From positions 8,614-72,613 of the forward strand of contig NZ_JBAMME010000370.1 in NCBI RefSeq assembly GCF_039793925.1: a stretch of 64,000 bases of DNA. Direction: 5' to 3'. This stretch comes from Thermogutta sp039793925. GTDB taxonomy: Bacteria > Planctomycetota > Planctomycetia > Pirellulales > Thermoguttaceae. Shown here in pieces: positions 52,346 through 62,800 of the stretch (position 1 is its first letter; each line of letters starts with the position of its first letter). The notes beneath the pieces were generated by a model that made no database searches, was not told the origin of the DNA, and was given only the letters and a program-made list of their open reading frames with translations. The position numbers were made by a program, and so were the translations under genes.

Positions 52346-55300
52346 TCAGGGGACAAGTCTGGCCGCCCATTCTCCCGGCTGGATCACCAATTTGATCTCT
52401 ACTTGGCCGGAAAGTCGCTCCGTTCGGAGCACCTTCCCGTCGATGTCGAGGAACTCTGCCTTGCCGGGTACTGCCAATTTCCACGGCAGTTTCGTCCAGA
52501 AAATAGTCAGCTCCGTCGGCTGATCCTCCAACGGTAGCGGCACCACCAGCACCCCGTCATCCATCTGCGATACGCGTACGCCTTGAGCCGTCATGATTCC
52601 TTGGAAGTTCACCGGTCGCCCTTCCGGGTTCTTCCGAAGGAGCAGCCGATCAGGCTCGTCCGGCTGCGGGGTCCACGTCACCTGATTGTTTTCGGCTCGC
52701 CGAATCTTGCCCAGCCGAATTCGCGACTGGCCGTCGTCTGGTCCGGCCAGCGAGAGCCGCCGGCCGTCTCGAGGGCGGTAAACTCCCACCCGTAATTCCA
52801 ACTCTTGGCCCGCCGGCACGCTAGAAGGAATGCTTGCACGCACGATGGTGTTGATCTGCCCCGTCACACCGCTCAGGTCACGAGGTTCGAATTGCCCCTG
52901 GAAGATAATGTCTCCTTTTTCGTCACAGAAATGGGCAAACGGGACCCAACCTGGGAGGATCGGCACGTGGGCTGCCCAATCAACGGCAATTTCTATCTCT
53001 TGTCCCTTTTGAGCATACTTTGTGGCCCGCGGCCGAATCGGTTCAGGCCCCATGTAATCTTTTCGCCCATTCACATAAATGCTCTGGGGTGTGACTGCCC
53101 ATTCGACGATCAGTCCGTCACGCCGTGCAATCGCAACTTCCTTGACGACACTGCCGGCCTGAGAATTATCAGCAGGTCGAGCAAGAAAGCCAAATTGAGG
53201 GAGCACCACCCCGGCGACCTCCCAATCCGAATCACCACGGTTGCACCAGGTTTCCACCCCACTGGACCACTTGACGTGAATGCGGTGAATGTCGCCATCG
53301 ACAAACTCCACATCTTCAATCCGATCAAGCGCCAACGCCCGTCCTAACGCCGAGAGCAACCAGTACTTACGGATAACATCCTGACCGAACGGCTGCGCCA
53401 CCATGGCGGGGTGTCCCGTCAACACTTCCGTGGTGATGTAATCGTCGCTGTAAATTCCGTGAAGCCGGGCATCCAAACCAGCTTGGTAGCGTCCCGAATA
53501 ACCCGCACCATGGAGAACGAAGCGGTCATGGTGGGCCGCATCAAACCACGGCACCCGCTCGGCATCCTCGCATTCCCAATTCCACACAGACCACTGATAG
53601 TATCCGGGAATGGGCTTCCCCACGCGAAGGTGGTTGGTAGTCGCTCCATCCAGCCAACCAATCAGTTGGTCATGCCCGCTCTCAGAAATCTGTGGGGCAT
53701 GATCCCCGAGGAGTTGCCGTATCCACGCAAAATGTTGGCCCCAGGTGTTGCGGGTATAGACTTTGTCGAAGAATTTTCCATCGGCCGTCCAATAGTCGTA
53801 GGGGTCGATGCTGCTCCACACATCAATGAAATAGGCAGTCGGTTTGATATACTCCGCAATTTTAGCGAGGTTCGCTTGAAGAAAAGGCGCCACCCGATCC
53901 GCCCGATAGCGATAGGATTGTGCCTGCCGCCCTTCATTAAACCAGGCTCTCACCGGCTGTCCATTGGCATGAAAGGCAATCGTATCCAGATACGAAAACC
54001 CTTCGGCATCCGGGTAAAAGTCGATGTAGTTGTCGTGGAGTGCAAAAAGAACACCGGCCTGCCGGCAGGTCTGGGCGAGATATTGCATATCTTCGAGAGT
54101 ACCTAAACTCGGGTTGGGAGGAAAGATTTCCGGTAAGCGATAGTCGTACCCCCAACGTTGCCAGTTATGCCAAATGACCAGGCTATCGGTCAGACCGTAG
54201 CGGAATGCCTTTCGCAAAGCCTCCGCGCTATCACGGTAATAGCCTCCCCATAGATCGAAAACAAACCTTCCAGCAAGGACGGATACTCCATCCGATGGCT
54301 TCAACCCATTCACTTCCCGCCATTGTTTGACGGCTTCCCACACCCGGGTCGCCGGAATGAGCGTCATTTTCGACGCATGGGCAACGTGGAGCGAATAATG
54401 CCGTGCCGCCGGATTCACCTGGAATGTACTAGGCGGAACGTCGCACCCCTGGACAACGGAAAGCCCGCCATCGAATTCGAGCCCCACGAACGACGTGGAA
54501 AGGCGGTGCCCATCAAAGCCTAAACTGTAACTCTGGGGCTTTTGCACCACATTACCAGGTCCCGCGTAGACACGAAACGCTTCCTGAGACCAGCTCCCCA
54601 ACGCCACATCCTCGATGTGAACATCCACCCACGGGCGGGGCGGGGGCACATCGTCAAGACGCCAGCTCATCACCAGGGTCCCTTTTTCTGTGCCCACGGT
54701 TCCAATGAGGTCAAACGGACCTGCGGGATTTTTGAAGCGATGTTTTACGACAAGCTGTTGCCCCCCGTCGGAGCTCTTCTCCACTCGGGATTCCACACCC
54801 AGAAGGGCTGTCGCCGAGCGTACCCTGTCCAGCCGGGATCCGAACACGGTGACCTCAAACCCGCGGAATGACAGCACTCGTTGTGCGAACCGAAAGCGAA
54901 CGTTTGCATCGAGCAGACCACGCGAGCCCAACTCGATCTCAGCCTGTCCGCGAAGTCCACCGAGCCCTACCATTCCCAGAATGATCGGCGTGCCTGGTTT
55001 CGACGGCTCGCCTTCTCGTGCCGTAGGGATTGTCCCTGCAATCAGCGTCGGCTCTGCCCAGAAGGAAGAGTCCCAGCCCGTGTTGTTCTTCGGCCCCGGA
55101 TGGGATTCGAGCTGAAGTCGAATCGTCTTCCCCGCGTACGCCGACAGGTCAACCTCATGCTGTTCCCAGGTTTTGGCCGTCGTGTGACGTTCGAACACGA
55201 TGTCGCCGAACTCGCCGTCTGGTGCCGAGAGTTCCGCGACACGGACCCGAAACGTCACCCCATCGCTTTGGCCTTCGGGTGTCATTCCCAAGGCAAACGA

Positions 55301-56077
55301 CAGGCGAATAGGAGCACCCGCTGGCAGCGCAACGGGAAACTCCACCATGCCCGTGCCCGTTTGTCCCTGATACCAGGGAGGATGAATCCCGATGACAGGT
55401 TTCGCCACGCCGCCAAGATCTCGGGTCATCCTATCGCACGTTCCACGATGGGACGGGTGTGATCCCTGCCAGCCCACCGGCATGGTCTCCGGATTTTGCC
55501 CGAAAACCTGAAAAACCGCCCGAAAAACTGGCACTTCTTCAAGAGCCAATGCAGTGTTTTTCGGAAACTCCAACGGTTTCCAATCCCACTCTGCGGTCGG
55601 CGTCGCTGGAGCCCCGCGGACCAAAAAAACTAATATCGGATGGAGCAACACTTCGTGACCGTCCAGTTCAAATCGACCATAGGCGTGAATCGGATAGTGT
55701 GCGTTGTAAACACGCGGTCCAAATTGCAGTCGAAAACTTCGTCGCGCGGTTTCTCCAGGGGGGACAACCAAATCCTGGATTTCTCCCGGCTCGGCTTGAC
55801 ATTGGTCGATCGACAGCAACCGAATTGCACCGCGTAGCGGCCTATCGGCCGTGTTTTGCACAACGAGAGCACACTCGAATCCCTCTGGTGAATAAGTGAC
55901 TTCCGATGGCCCCTCGATGCGAAGGGTCACCCCTAGAGCGGAATCCACCGGCGGATTGTAGGCGATCGCCTTCGAAGAGAGCCCCACGGCTAAAAACAAC
56001 GCCAGAGAGAAAGCTCCTCCGAAAAGGAGCATCCTCTTACCACACCGCCGCGTCATAAGAGTCGGTGCCGAGCGCAT
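52346..56077 (-). CDS. Very large secreted protein, glycoside-hydrolase-like
   Basis: 1243 residues. The ATG ending at 56077 follows GGGAGGTG by 6 bases. A signal peptide lies at about 17-40 (LLFGGAFSLALFLAVGLSS). The first 350 residues are beta-rich, including a jelly-roll-like part (WEQHEVDLSAYAGKTIRLQLESHPG). The centre, about 600-900, looks like a TIM barrel (GVSVLAGRFVFDLWGGYYRDSAEAL, FALHDNYIDFYPD, AYFIDVWSSIDPYDYW, ISESGHDQLIGWLDG, GIYSDDYITTEVL), with Asp and Glu at strand ends as in retaining glycosidases. The last 250 residues are again beta-sheet. It may be distantly related to GH101/DUF5696-type proteins, but I cannot place it. It lies beside uronate isomerase and the ECF sigma gene. 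Confidence 0.7.
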   Translation of the reverse strand: MRSAPTLMTRRCGKRMLLFGGAFSLALFLAVGLSSKAIAYNPPVDSALGVTLRIEGPSEVTYSPEGFECALVVQNTADRPLRGAIRLLSIDQCQAEPGEIQDLVVPPGETARRSFRLQFGPRVYNAHYPIHAYGRFELDGHEVLLHPILVFLVRGAPATPTAEWDWKPLEFPKNTALALEEVPVFRAVFQVFGQNPETMPVGWQGSHPSHRGTCDRMTRDLGGVAKPVIGIHPPWYQGQTGTGMVEFPVALPAGAPIRLSFALGMTPEGQSDGVTFRVRVAELSAPDGEFGDIVFERHTTAKTWEQHEVDLSAYAGKTIRLQLESHPGPKNNTGWDSSFWAEPTLIAGTIPTAREGEPSKPGTPIILGMVGLGGLRGQAEIELGSRGLLDANVRFRFAQRVLSFRGFEVTVFGSRLDRVRSATALLGVESRVEKSSDGGQQLVVKHRFKNPAGPFDLIGTVGTEKGTLVMSWRLDDVPPPRPWVDVHIEDVALGSWSQEAFRVYAGPGNVVQKPQSYSLGFDGHRLSTSFVGLEFDGGLSVVQGCDVPPSTFQVNPAARHYSLHVAHASKMTLIPATRVWEAVKQWREVNGLKPSDGVSVLAGRFVFDLWGGYYRDSAEALRKAFRYGLTDSLVIWHNWQRWGYDYRLPEIFPPNPSLGTLEDMQYLAQTCRQAGVLFALHDNYIDFYPDAEGFSYLDTIAFHANGQPVRAWFNEGRQAQSYRYRADRVAPFLQANLAKIAEYIKPTAYFIDVWSSIDPYDYWTADGKFFDKVYTRNTWGQHFAWIRQLLGDHAPQISESGHDQLIGWLDGATTNHLRVGKPIPGYYQWSVWNWECEDAERVPWFDAAHHDRFVLHGAGYSGRYQAGLDARLHGIYSDDYITTEVLTGHPAMVAQPFGQDVIRKYWLLSALGRALALDRIEDVEFVDGDIHRIHVKWSSGVETWCNRGDSDWEVAGVVLPQFGFLARPADNSQAGSVVKEVAIARRDGLIVEWAVTPQSIYVNGRKDYMGPEPIRPRATKYAQKGQEIEIAVDWAAHVPILPGWVPFAHFCDEKGDIIFQGQFEPRDLSGVTGQINTIVRASIPSSVPAGQELELRVGVYRPRDGRRLSLAGPDDGQSRIRLGKIRRAENNQVTWTPQPDEPDRLLLRKNPEGRPVNFQGIMTAQGVRVSQMDDGVLVVPLPLEDQPTELTIFWTKLPWKLAVPGKAEFLDIDGKVLRTERLSGQVEIKLVIQPGEWAARLVP

Positions 56078-56250
56078 GGTGCTCACCTCCCATCTTCGTG
56101 TTGTCAATGGGTAAACGACAGACAGATCTGCCGTGGGGTGCCAACCCGACTATCTGAAAGTGATTTGGTTGGTCAAATTAGCATGGGTATCCTAAGGACG
56201 CAATACCCACGCCCTTGCGAGAAATTGATGGTGCGGAATAACCACCATCT

Positions 56251-57675
56251 TCACGCAGTAACCCCAGGAAAGTTGAAGTACCGGACAGCGTTGCGGTAAC
56301 AAATGTCGCGGACCAGTTCTGCCATCATGTCAAAATCATTCGGCAGCAGGCCGCGTTCCATCTCACTGCCCAGGAGATTGCAGAGGATCCTTCGGAAATA
56401 TTCATGCCTCACAAAGGATAGGAAAGATCGACTGTCTGTCAACATACCGACAAAGCGACTGAGCAGGCCAAAATTGGAAAGTGTCTCCAATTGCTTGAGA
56501 ATACCGTCCCTTTGATCGAGAAACCACCACGCAGCTCCGTACTGCATCTTTCCTGGGATTTGCCCATCTTGGAAACATGCGAGGATGCTCGCCACGACTT
56601 CGTTAACAGCGGGATTGAGATTGTAAACGATCGTCTTCGCCAACTTGCCTTCCATTTCCAAGCGGTCAAAAAACCGCACCATACATCGCGCCAAATTTCC
56701 ATCGGCGATCGCATCGAATCCTGTGTCCGGCCCCAGCAGTTGGAACATTTTTGTGTTGTTGTTGCGCAGAGCCCCAACGTGGAACTGCTGTACCCAGCCC
56801 TTCTCGTAGTCCATGACAGCGCATTCGTAAAGCACTGCAAACTTGAATTTATTCCGCTCGTTTTGGGACACCGAACGCCCGTTGTAAACTTGCCGGAAAA
56901 TCTGATTTAGATCGCCCTCTGTGGTTTCCTCACAATAGAACTGCTCTATCCCGTGGTCTGAGATTCGACAACCGCGCTCATGAAAATAGTCGTGCCGTTT
57001 CCGGAGCGCCTCGATGAGTGTGGGGAAGTCTTTCACTTCCACCCCCGAGACTTCGCTGAGCCTGTTAATCCAGAGGTGGAAACGATCTGGATCTTCCAGC
57101 ATCAGTGCCCTATCTGGCCGGAAGGTGGGAAGCACGCGCACCTTAAACTCACCGTCCTGGGCGATTTGCGTGTGGTATCGGAGGTCATCGGTGGGATCGT
57201 CGGTGGTGCACACCACGACGACGTTAAATTGCTTTAAAAGCCCCCGACAGGAAAACTCCGGCTCGGCCAACTTTGCGTTACAAATCTCCCAGATGTCGGC
57301 GGCCGTTTCCGGACACAGCAGCCGGTCCGCGATCCCGAATGGACGCTTCAACTCCATGTGCGTCCAATGATAAAGCGGATTGCGGAGCAGCCGCGGCACA
57401 GTTTCCGCCCACTTCAGGAAGACCTCGTAGTCGCTGGCATTCCCCGTGCAAAAATATTCGTCCACCCCATTGGCGCGCATCGCTCGCCACTTGTAATGGT
57501 CTCCCCGCAGCCACACCGCTGTCAAATTGGGAAAGCGATGGTCCTCCGCAATCAAATCGGGAGGTAAATGGGAATGATAATCCACAATCGGCAAGTCACG
57601 CGCAACCTCATGATAGAGTCGTTCCGCCGTTTTGTTTTCCAGAAGGAAGTTATCACTCAAAAACTTCTGCTCCAT
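56251..57675 (-). CDS. uxaC: Glucuronate (uronate) isomerase
   Basis: 474 residues, the usual length. UxaC turns D-glucuronate into D-fructuronate, or D-galacturonate into D-tagaturonate, the first cytoplasmic step of hexuronate use. It starts FLSDNFLLENKTAERLYHEVARDLPIVDYHSHLPPD, with the metal-binding His34-x-His36. VVVCTTDDPTDDLRYH, VRVLPTFRPDRAL and LGPDTGFDAIADG are the other family blocks; WWFLDQRDG and GMLTDSRSFLSFVRHEYFRRILCNLLG close it. GCGAGGTGAGG lies ahead of the ATG. It gives a metabolic outlet for uronic acids released by the secreted enzymes nearby; the rest of the pathway is not in this window. Confidence 0.96.
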   Translation of the reverse strand: MEQKFLSDNFLLENKTAERLYHEVARDLPIVDYHSHLPPDLIAEDHRFPNLTAVWLRGDHYKWRAMRANGVDEYFCTGNASDYEVFLKWAETVPRLLRNPLYHWTHMELKRPFGIADRLLCPETAADIWEICNAKLAEPEFSCRGLLKQFNVVVVCTTDDPTDDLRYHTQIAQDGEFKVRVLPTFRPDRALMLEDPDRFHLWINRLSEVSGVEVKDFPTLIEALRKRHDYFHERGCRISDHGIEQFYCEETTEGDLNQIFRQVYNGRSVSQNERNKFKFAVLYECAVMDYEKGWVQQFHVGALRNNNTKMFQLLGPDTGFDAIADGNLARCMVRFFDRLEMEGKLAKTIVYNLNPAVNEVVASILACFQDGQIPGKMQYGAAWWFLDQRDGILKQLETLSNFGLLSRFVGMLTDSRSFLSFVRHEYFRRILCNLLGSEMERGLLPNDFDMMAELVRDICYRNAVRYFNFPGVTA

Positions 57676-57956
57676 TCCTCACCTCGCATCTCTAGATCCC
57701 GAGTCTCGTTACGCTAATCCCACCGATTCCCCAGCGCCGACCCTACTGCGGAGACTCCCCTGTGCAGCCTTCACCGATGCCGGGGCTCGGCTTGGTACGC
57801 ATCTATCGAGGAACAATCGGACGGTCATCCTGGGCCAGTACGTCACAGCAACTCGAAAAACGCCCAGCGTGAGTCGTTCCGCTCTCCCCCGCAAGTCCGG
57901 AACTTTCACAATCCCAAAGCCCTTCACCTTACTCGAAAAAATGTCGTCATACCACA

Positions 57957-58847
57957 TTACCCGTCGGACAGCGGGGGCTGTGAGAACAAAAACTGTTGCA
58001 GTCGCCTCTTGACAACGTCTTTAGGAATCACACCTTCGCCCATGATGTAAATGCACCTTGCGGCAAAAGTCACCCCTTTCTCGATTCCCCCCGGCAAAAT
58101 TTCGTAGCCGCAAACTTCTGGCGTGCTTCCCCCAACAGTCCGCACTGCTGGGTCGATTTGCAACTGAGAAAGCTCCCGTGTATCGAGCGGCAACCCATCC
58201 AGAGGGTGCACCCAACGGAGCAACCAGGTGTTTTCGGGCAACCGCCAGCTTACAATATCGAATGCAATCTCGCCTTCCTTCCCACCGAACACCACCTTCC
58301 GCGGCAGTAAAGGAATCGCAGCATTTCTCAAATCCTCGACTTGCACATGGATTTTCCCCAGCAGCTCGGTGGAGAGTGCGTCAATCTCGTCAAGCAGGAC
58401 CACGCCCGGCCGCGTTTCCCCAGCTTCCGTGCGCATGAGAAGAACTCCTTCAAGTACTGCTAGCTGTTGCCTCTGGGGGATATTGCCACGTTCGCAATTT
58501 AAATCAGAGGAAGAAGCAGTCTCCAGAGACACCGTCACCACCACTGAAAGATGAAGCGACTCTTCCGTGGCATGTCGAAATCGTGCCAGGCACCGGCCAT
58601 CCGCAGTGGGAAAAAACTCTTCGAGAAGAAACCCTGGTTCGAGTCTGCCTTGTGATTTGCGGAGAATCCTTGAGATGACAACATGACCTCCGTGCTCCGC
58701 GGCTGCCTGCCCGACGTGTGGTTGAAAAACAACGAAAAAGCCCCGTTCTGGGCGGTCGGGAGCAAAGGAAATCCGCCACGACGCGGCATTCCACACGCAC
58801 TGAATGTCGGTAACTTGGCAGTGGATACGTGAGTTTTCGCTATTCAT
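57957..58847 (-). CDS. Conserved-looking cytoplasmic protein, unknown function
   Basis: 296 residues, no signal and no membrane segment. The first 170 residues are beta-rich (WRISFAPDRPERGFFVVFQPHV, HLSVVVTVSLE). VVLLDEIDALSTELLGKI in the middle looks like a Walker-B segment at first sight, but there is no P-loop anywhere, so it is not an AAA ATPase. The end (PKDVVKRRLQQFLFSQPPLS) is helical. It lies upstream of uxaC on the same strand after a 281-base gap. I do not recognise a family. Confidence 0.6.
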   Translation of the reverse strand: MNSENSRIHCQVTDIQCVWNAASWRISFAPDRPERGFFVVFQPHVGQAAAEHGGHVVISRILRKSQGRLEPGFLLEEFFPTADGRCLARFRHATEESLHLSVVVTVSLETASSSDLNCERGNIPQRQQLAVLEGVLLMRTEAGETRPGVVLLDEIDALSTELLGKIHVQVEDLRNAAIPLLPRKVVFGGKEGEIAFDIVSWRLPENTWLLRWVHPLDGLPLDTRELSQLQIDPAVRTVGGSTPEVCGYEILPGGIEKGVTFAARCIYIMGEGVIPKDVVKRRLQQFLFSQPPLSDG

Positions 58848-59154
58848 CGAACCGTCCGTTTTACTGGGATGACCGTCGTCTTTTGGAGAATCTTGCGAGC
58901 ATCTATCCGGGAATCACCACGGGTTTTCACCGGCCTGTCGGTCGGTGCCTTGGATATCGAATTTGATTATCGGCCGTCGAAGGGACGGCACGCAATTGGT
59001 GGTGTCGAACGCGAGGCCTGTCTTCGTGGGCGAGACGGGCGTACCTACCTCTCCACCGAACACCCGAGGAGAAGAGGTCATCCGGAAAGCAACTCTTCCG
59101 CATCGGCGGGGCTAGGCGTCCGAAGCTTGAGGGCGTATAATGCACACTTGAAGT
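58848..59154. other. Intergenic region before tRNA-Cys
   Basis: 307 bases with no supported gene. It holds the -10 box of tRNA-Cys near its right end; the rest shows no clear signal. Confidence 0.5.
59136..59141 (+). promoter_or_regulatory. -10 box of tRNA-Cys
   Basis: TATAAT in the context CGTATAATG, 14 bases before the tRNA. No clear -35. The rnpB promoter has the same CGTATAATG context. Confidence 0.6.
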
Positions 59155-59227
59155 GGCGCCGTAGCCAAGCGGCTAAGGCAGCGGATTGCAAATCCGCCAT
59201 TCGCCGGTTCGAATCCGGCCGGCGCCT
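59155..59227 (+). tRNA. tRNA-Cys (anticodon GCA)
   Basis: A 73-base tRNA. The acceptor stem is GGCGCCG/CGGCGCC, the anticodon loop TTGCAAA gives GCA, and the T arm is GCCGG TTCGAAT CCGGC. The discriminator is T (U73), as required by cysteinyl-tRNA synthetase. The 3' CCA is not encoded. A strong terminator follows at 59245. Confidence 0.97.
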
Positions 59228-59244
59228 TTCAACAGTAAGGTAGG

Positions 59245-59291
59245 AAAACCCCGTGATTTCCCGCGTAACTGCTGGATTTCACGGGGTTTTT
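59245..59291 (+). terminator. Intrinsic terminator of tRNA-Cys
   Basis: AAAACCCCGTGA (59245-59256) and TCACGGGGTTTT (59279-59290) form a perfect 12-bp stem with a 22-base loop and end in TTTTT. It may also stop transcripts from the convergent minus-strand gene, because the other strand likewise ends in a T-run. Confidence 0.88.
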
Positions 59292-59337
59292 GCTTGCGCC
59301 ATGTTCCTTTAGCAGTTTGCGATAAAAGCGCCGGTCA

Positions 59338-59715
59338 CTAGTCGGTGACCTCTTCGACCTCCCACTGTTCGTTAACCCACAGGCCGATGACCGGGACATT
59401 GGGAAATCTCGCTTTCAGCCACTTGCAAGCCGAGCGAATATCCTGGAGGTGCGCCTGGTGAGAAACAGGGTTGCCGGCGCAGTCTGCGTGGCCCACCACG
59501 GCGAGCCCTTGCGACTGATGTTTCTCGAGCGAGATCTGGACACGTCGCAGAATCGATGCGATGAGGACGTGGTCATCACCTTTGGCGAGAATTCCATCGG
59601 GGCCCGGTTCTGTTATGTTGTCCACATGATCGACGCCAAACCTAGCCTTCAGGTAGGTGATCACGGGAAGTTGCACTCGCCCATCCATGCAATTAATGAC
59701 AGTACAGAACGCCAT
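59338..59715 (-). CDS. Mini carbonic-anhydrase-like protein
   Basis: 125 residues. It keeps the zinc ligands of beta-carbonic anhydrases: Cys9 and the Asp11-Arg13 pair in CMDGR, then His76 and Cys79 in GHADCAGN. The length is only about 60% of a normal beta-carbonic anhydrase, and the helical N-terminal arm and C-terminal part are missing. It may hydrate CO2, bind zinc for another purpose or act on CS2- or COS-like substrates; the sequence does not decide. GTTAGGAG lies ahead of the ATG. It is between tRNA-Cys and the GH116 gene with no obvious pathway link. Confidence 0.8.
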   Translation of the reverse strand: MAFCTVINCMDGRVQLPVITYLKARFGVDHVDNITEPGPDGILAKGDDHVLIASILRRVQISLEKHQSQGLAVVGHADCAGNPVSHQAHLQDIRSACKWLKARFPNVPVIGLWVNEQWEVEEVTD

Positions 59716-59847
59716 TTGTTGCTCCTAACTCACGTTACTCGCGTGTCCGCGACCCTTAAGATGCCAGCAGCTATCCCTGCGGGCTTTTTTCCCAAAATAA
59801 ATATGTTTCCGTGGGGGTTACGTTTCGCGAGGGTTTCTCGCCGCCTG

Positions 59848-62800
59848 TCAGCTCCGCAACTCGATCTGGAGGGTTTGGCCGGCTTCCAGTGTGAGTGCTT
59901 GTTGCGTTCGAATGATTACCCTCCGCCCAGTTTGCTCTACGGCAGCAATGTCTACCATGCTGTCTCCTCCAGGGGTTTGAATCACGGCGGCCACACGCTG
60001 TGGGGTATCAGAAGGAGCCTCCAAAGCAATACTTTGCAGCCGCAACCGCCCGCAGAGGATTGCCAGGGTGTTTTCCTGACGGCCGCCCTGGCGTTTCTGT
60101 GTGAATTTACCCCAACCCTCGGCGCCGGTGAAAGCTGCGGCGAAATCGTCGGGGTTGAGTCGTGGGGCGAAGCCGATGTGGCCTTTAGGACCATGGTATT
60201 CAAAACCGCACAGCGCGAGGAACACACCATAACTGGCGAGTGCCCGGGCATAATGGTCGCCACATTCAACTTCGTTCCAGGGATTGTGGCTGCGGGGATG
60301 ATAGCGCTCGTGTACCCCCCGGCAGATGGCGAGTGCTTCCAGAAGCATGCCTTCCCACACCATATGGCCGGCGACCTGATATTCAATGCCGGTCCAGACT
60401 TCGTCGCGGTAGAGGACGCTGTCCGGGCCGAGATGCTTGGATTTCGGCCATGTGCAAGTGAAAAGGCCTGCCTGTCCCGGTCGGGCAAACCAGCGCTGCG
60501 GGGGATGGGCGGCGTTTTGCGGACCGACATCCGGGGCCCAGTTGTACACCCAAATGGCTTTGAGGGCCGAGCGAACAGCCTCCACAGGGTAGATGTAGCC
60601 CAGTCCCACTTGGTGAGCCCAACCCTGTCCAAAAAGTTGGTCGGACAAACAGCCATCGGCATACTGGTGTTTTGGGTGCTGTTTAAGGTCTACTTTTTGA
60701 ATAAAATATTCGCCATTGAACAGTTCTTTCATCGTGGCGTCCCGCCCCGCTTCAAACACTTTACGGCAGCGAGCTGCGAATTCTTCATCGCCCAATTCTT
60801 TGGCCATCTCTTCACCGGCGCGACAAGCCGCCAGATAAAGTGAGCCGACCATTGTATTCGGCCCGTAAAAGTTGATGTCATAGGTGTTGTGTTGCTCTCC
60901 TTCAATCAGACCATTAAGGTCGCCGTCCTGGGCGAATAGGAATTCCAGGGCCTTTTTAATGCGGGGCCAGTTGCGGCGCAGGAAGGAGTCATCCGCAGAG
61001 CACTGGTGCTCCCGGTAGGCCTTAAGAATGGTTCCGCCCTGCGAATCCCCTGCCCACATTTTCCACCCTTCTCCGCGAAAACGAATCGCGCCCGATTGTT
61101 CGTCGAAGCCGGCCTCGGGATTGAAATCCTGCATTTCGCGGACGGAGCGCTCTAAGCGGGGGAAAAGCCGGGCCAGGGCGTGCTCGTAATTCCACACATG
61201 GGCGCATGTGCCGTGGCAGCAGCCGACGCCTTCCCATGCCCAGAATCGACCGTTGGCCCACCACTGACACGTACCCGTGGCGAGATTAGCTACCGTGGAG
61301 AAGAGCCGATCCAACAACCAGTGGGGCAGGGTGGCACTGTACCATGTATCGTGCCATAGATGGGTTTGTCGGCGCAAACGGGGAAGATGTTCTTCCAGAT
61401 ACGCGAGTAAGTCGCTGAGCGTGGGGAATCGGACAGCGTAGTAATTGCCACGTTCTGGGCGGTTCGGAAAGTGCCACAGAACGGCCAAAGACACGCGAAC
61501 CGTCTGGCCGGGAGGAATTGTCACCCGATACCCCAGTGTGCCGCGTAGTTTTTCATGGAGTGCCGTTTGTCCGGGAGCATTTGGCTCGTCAACTGATTTG
61601 AGGTGTTCCCACAACTGATTCACATCCATCGCGCCCTTCCAATCGGTTGCGGCCAAGATTTCGCCGAGAGGTGAATCCTTGTCCGAATCGGGGAGGAATA
61701 TTTGAAGGGCCATTTCTCCGAAGTCGTACTGCTTTTCGAGTGGGCCTTCTGGCGCGGGACGCGGCGTATCGCGGAGTTCGATCTGGTCCACGTTGATATG
61801 ACCCCAACCTCCCGACTCCGCATCGACAATCTCAATCTGCGCGGTTTTGCCCAGGAACTCCTGGACATCCCAGTTTTGCCACTGGAGGCGTTCGTTGTTG
61901 TTCCCGGTGGCGGTTCTCACGATCTGGCCGTCCACCAGGAGATTCATGCACGTTTTGCCCGCATGATTACCTCCCCCAATGAGGAAACTGACATAGCGGC
62001 GATCGATGACGAATGGCGGCGAAATGAGACGTCCGTGAGGGCGGTCACCCCCAAGGTAGGTGTTGACCAGGCCTTTTCCCTGAAAACCGCTGACCTGCTG
62101 TTGATTGGGAAGTGTTCCGTGGGCTGGTCCAGTGCCAAACGCTTCCCCTTCCACTTTCCAGTCGCCGTAATCTTGGCCCTCGAAATCAGCGAGAACCTTG
62201 GGCGGTCGGGGCTCGGTTGGAGGTGGCAGGGGGCGAGCCGAGTGGACCACAGCAAAGGACCGCCGCAGTTTTCGCAAGTCGGTGCGGCGCTCTCCCCAAA
62301 AGCTGCTGCCCGTGTGGCAGGCCACGGCATTCTGCAACCACCCGGCCAGCGTAACGGTCCTGGGAGTGGGTCCTGGATTCTCCAGAAAGAAATCGAGGAC
62401 CGTTACCGGCAAGGCGGAATCCTCTTCATTAAGCGGAATAAACGGAGAATATGCCTCCAAGCGGACCTTCACAGGGAAATCGGGATCATGATAGTCGACA
62501 AAACCAATGGGGTATTCACCGCAAAAGCGGACATTGGGAAACCCATTCCGATCCAAAGTTCGCCGCAGCACCTGCCCATCGACCTCGATAGACATTGCGA
62601 ACCCCTGTTCTACAGGGTAGTCTGGCTGGGGCATGTTCTGATAGTTTGTCGCCCCATAACCAGAAAAGTTGTGCCGATTGAAAATATCCCAATGGAACAG
62701 GCGTCCATCGCCTGCCAAATAGAGCTGTCCTGCGCAGATCCCTCCCACTGGCATACCGATTTTGTCGAGATCTTCGCCCGAGTACCACGTTCGCTCTCCT

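Noticed and set aside
51678..52523. 281-residue open frame on the plus strand upstream of the large secreted protein
   Set aside because: Its end runs antisense into the real 1243-residue gene, no ribosome-binding site is present and the composition is that of a random frame.
58287..58420. AAA ATPase motif VVLLDEIDALS
   Set aside because: There is no Walker A P-loop in the protein and the surrounding sequence is beta-rich, so this is a chance resemblance.
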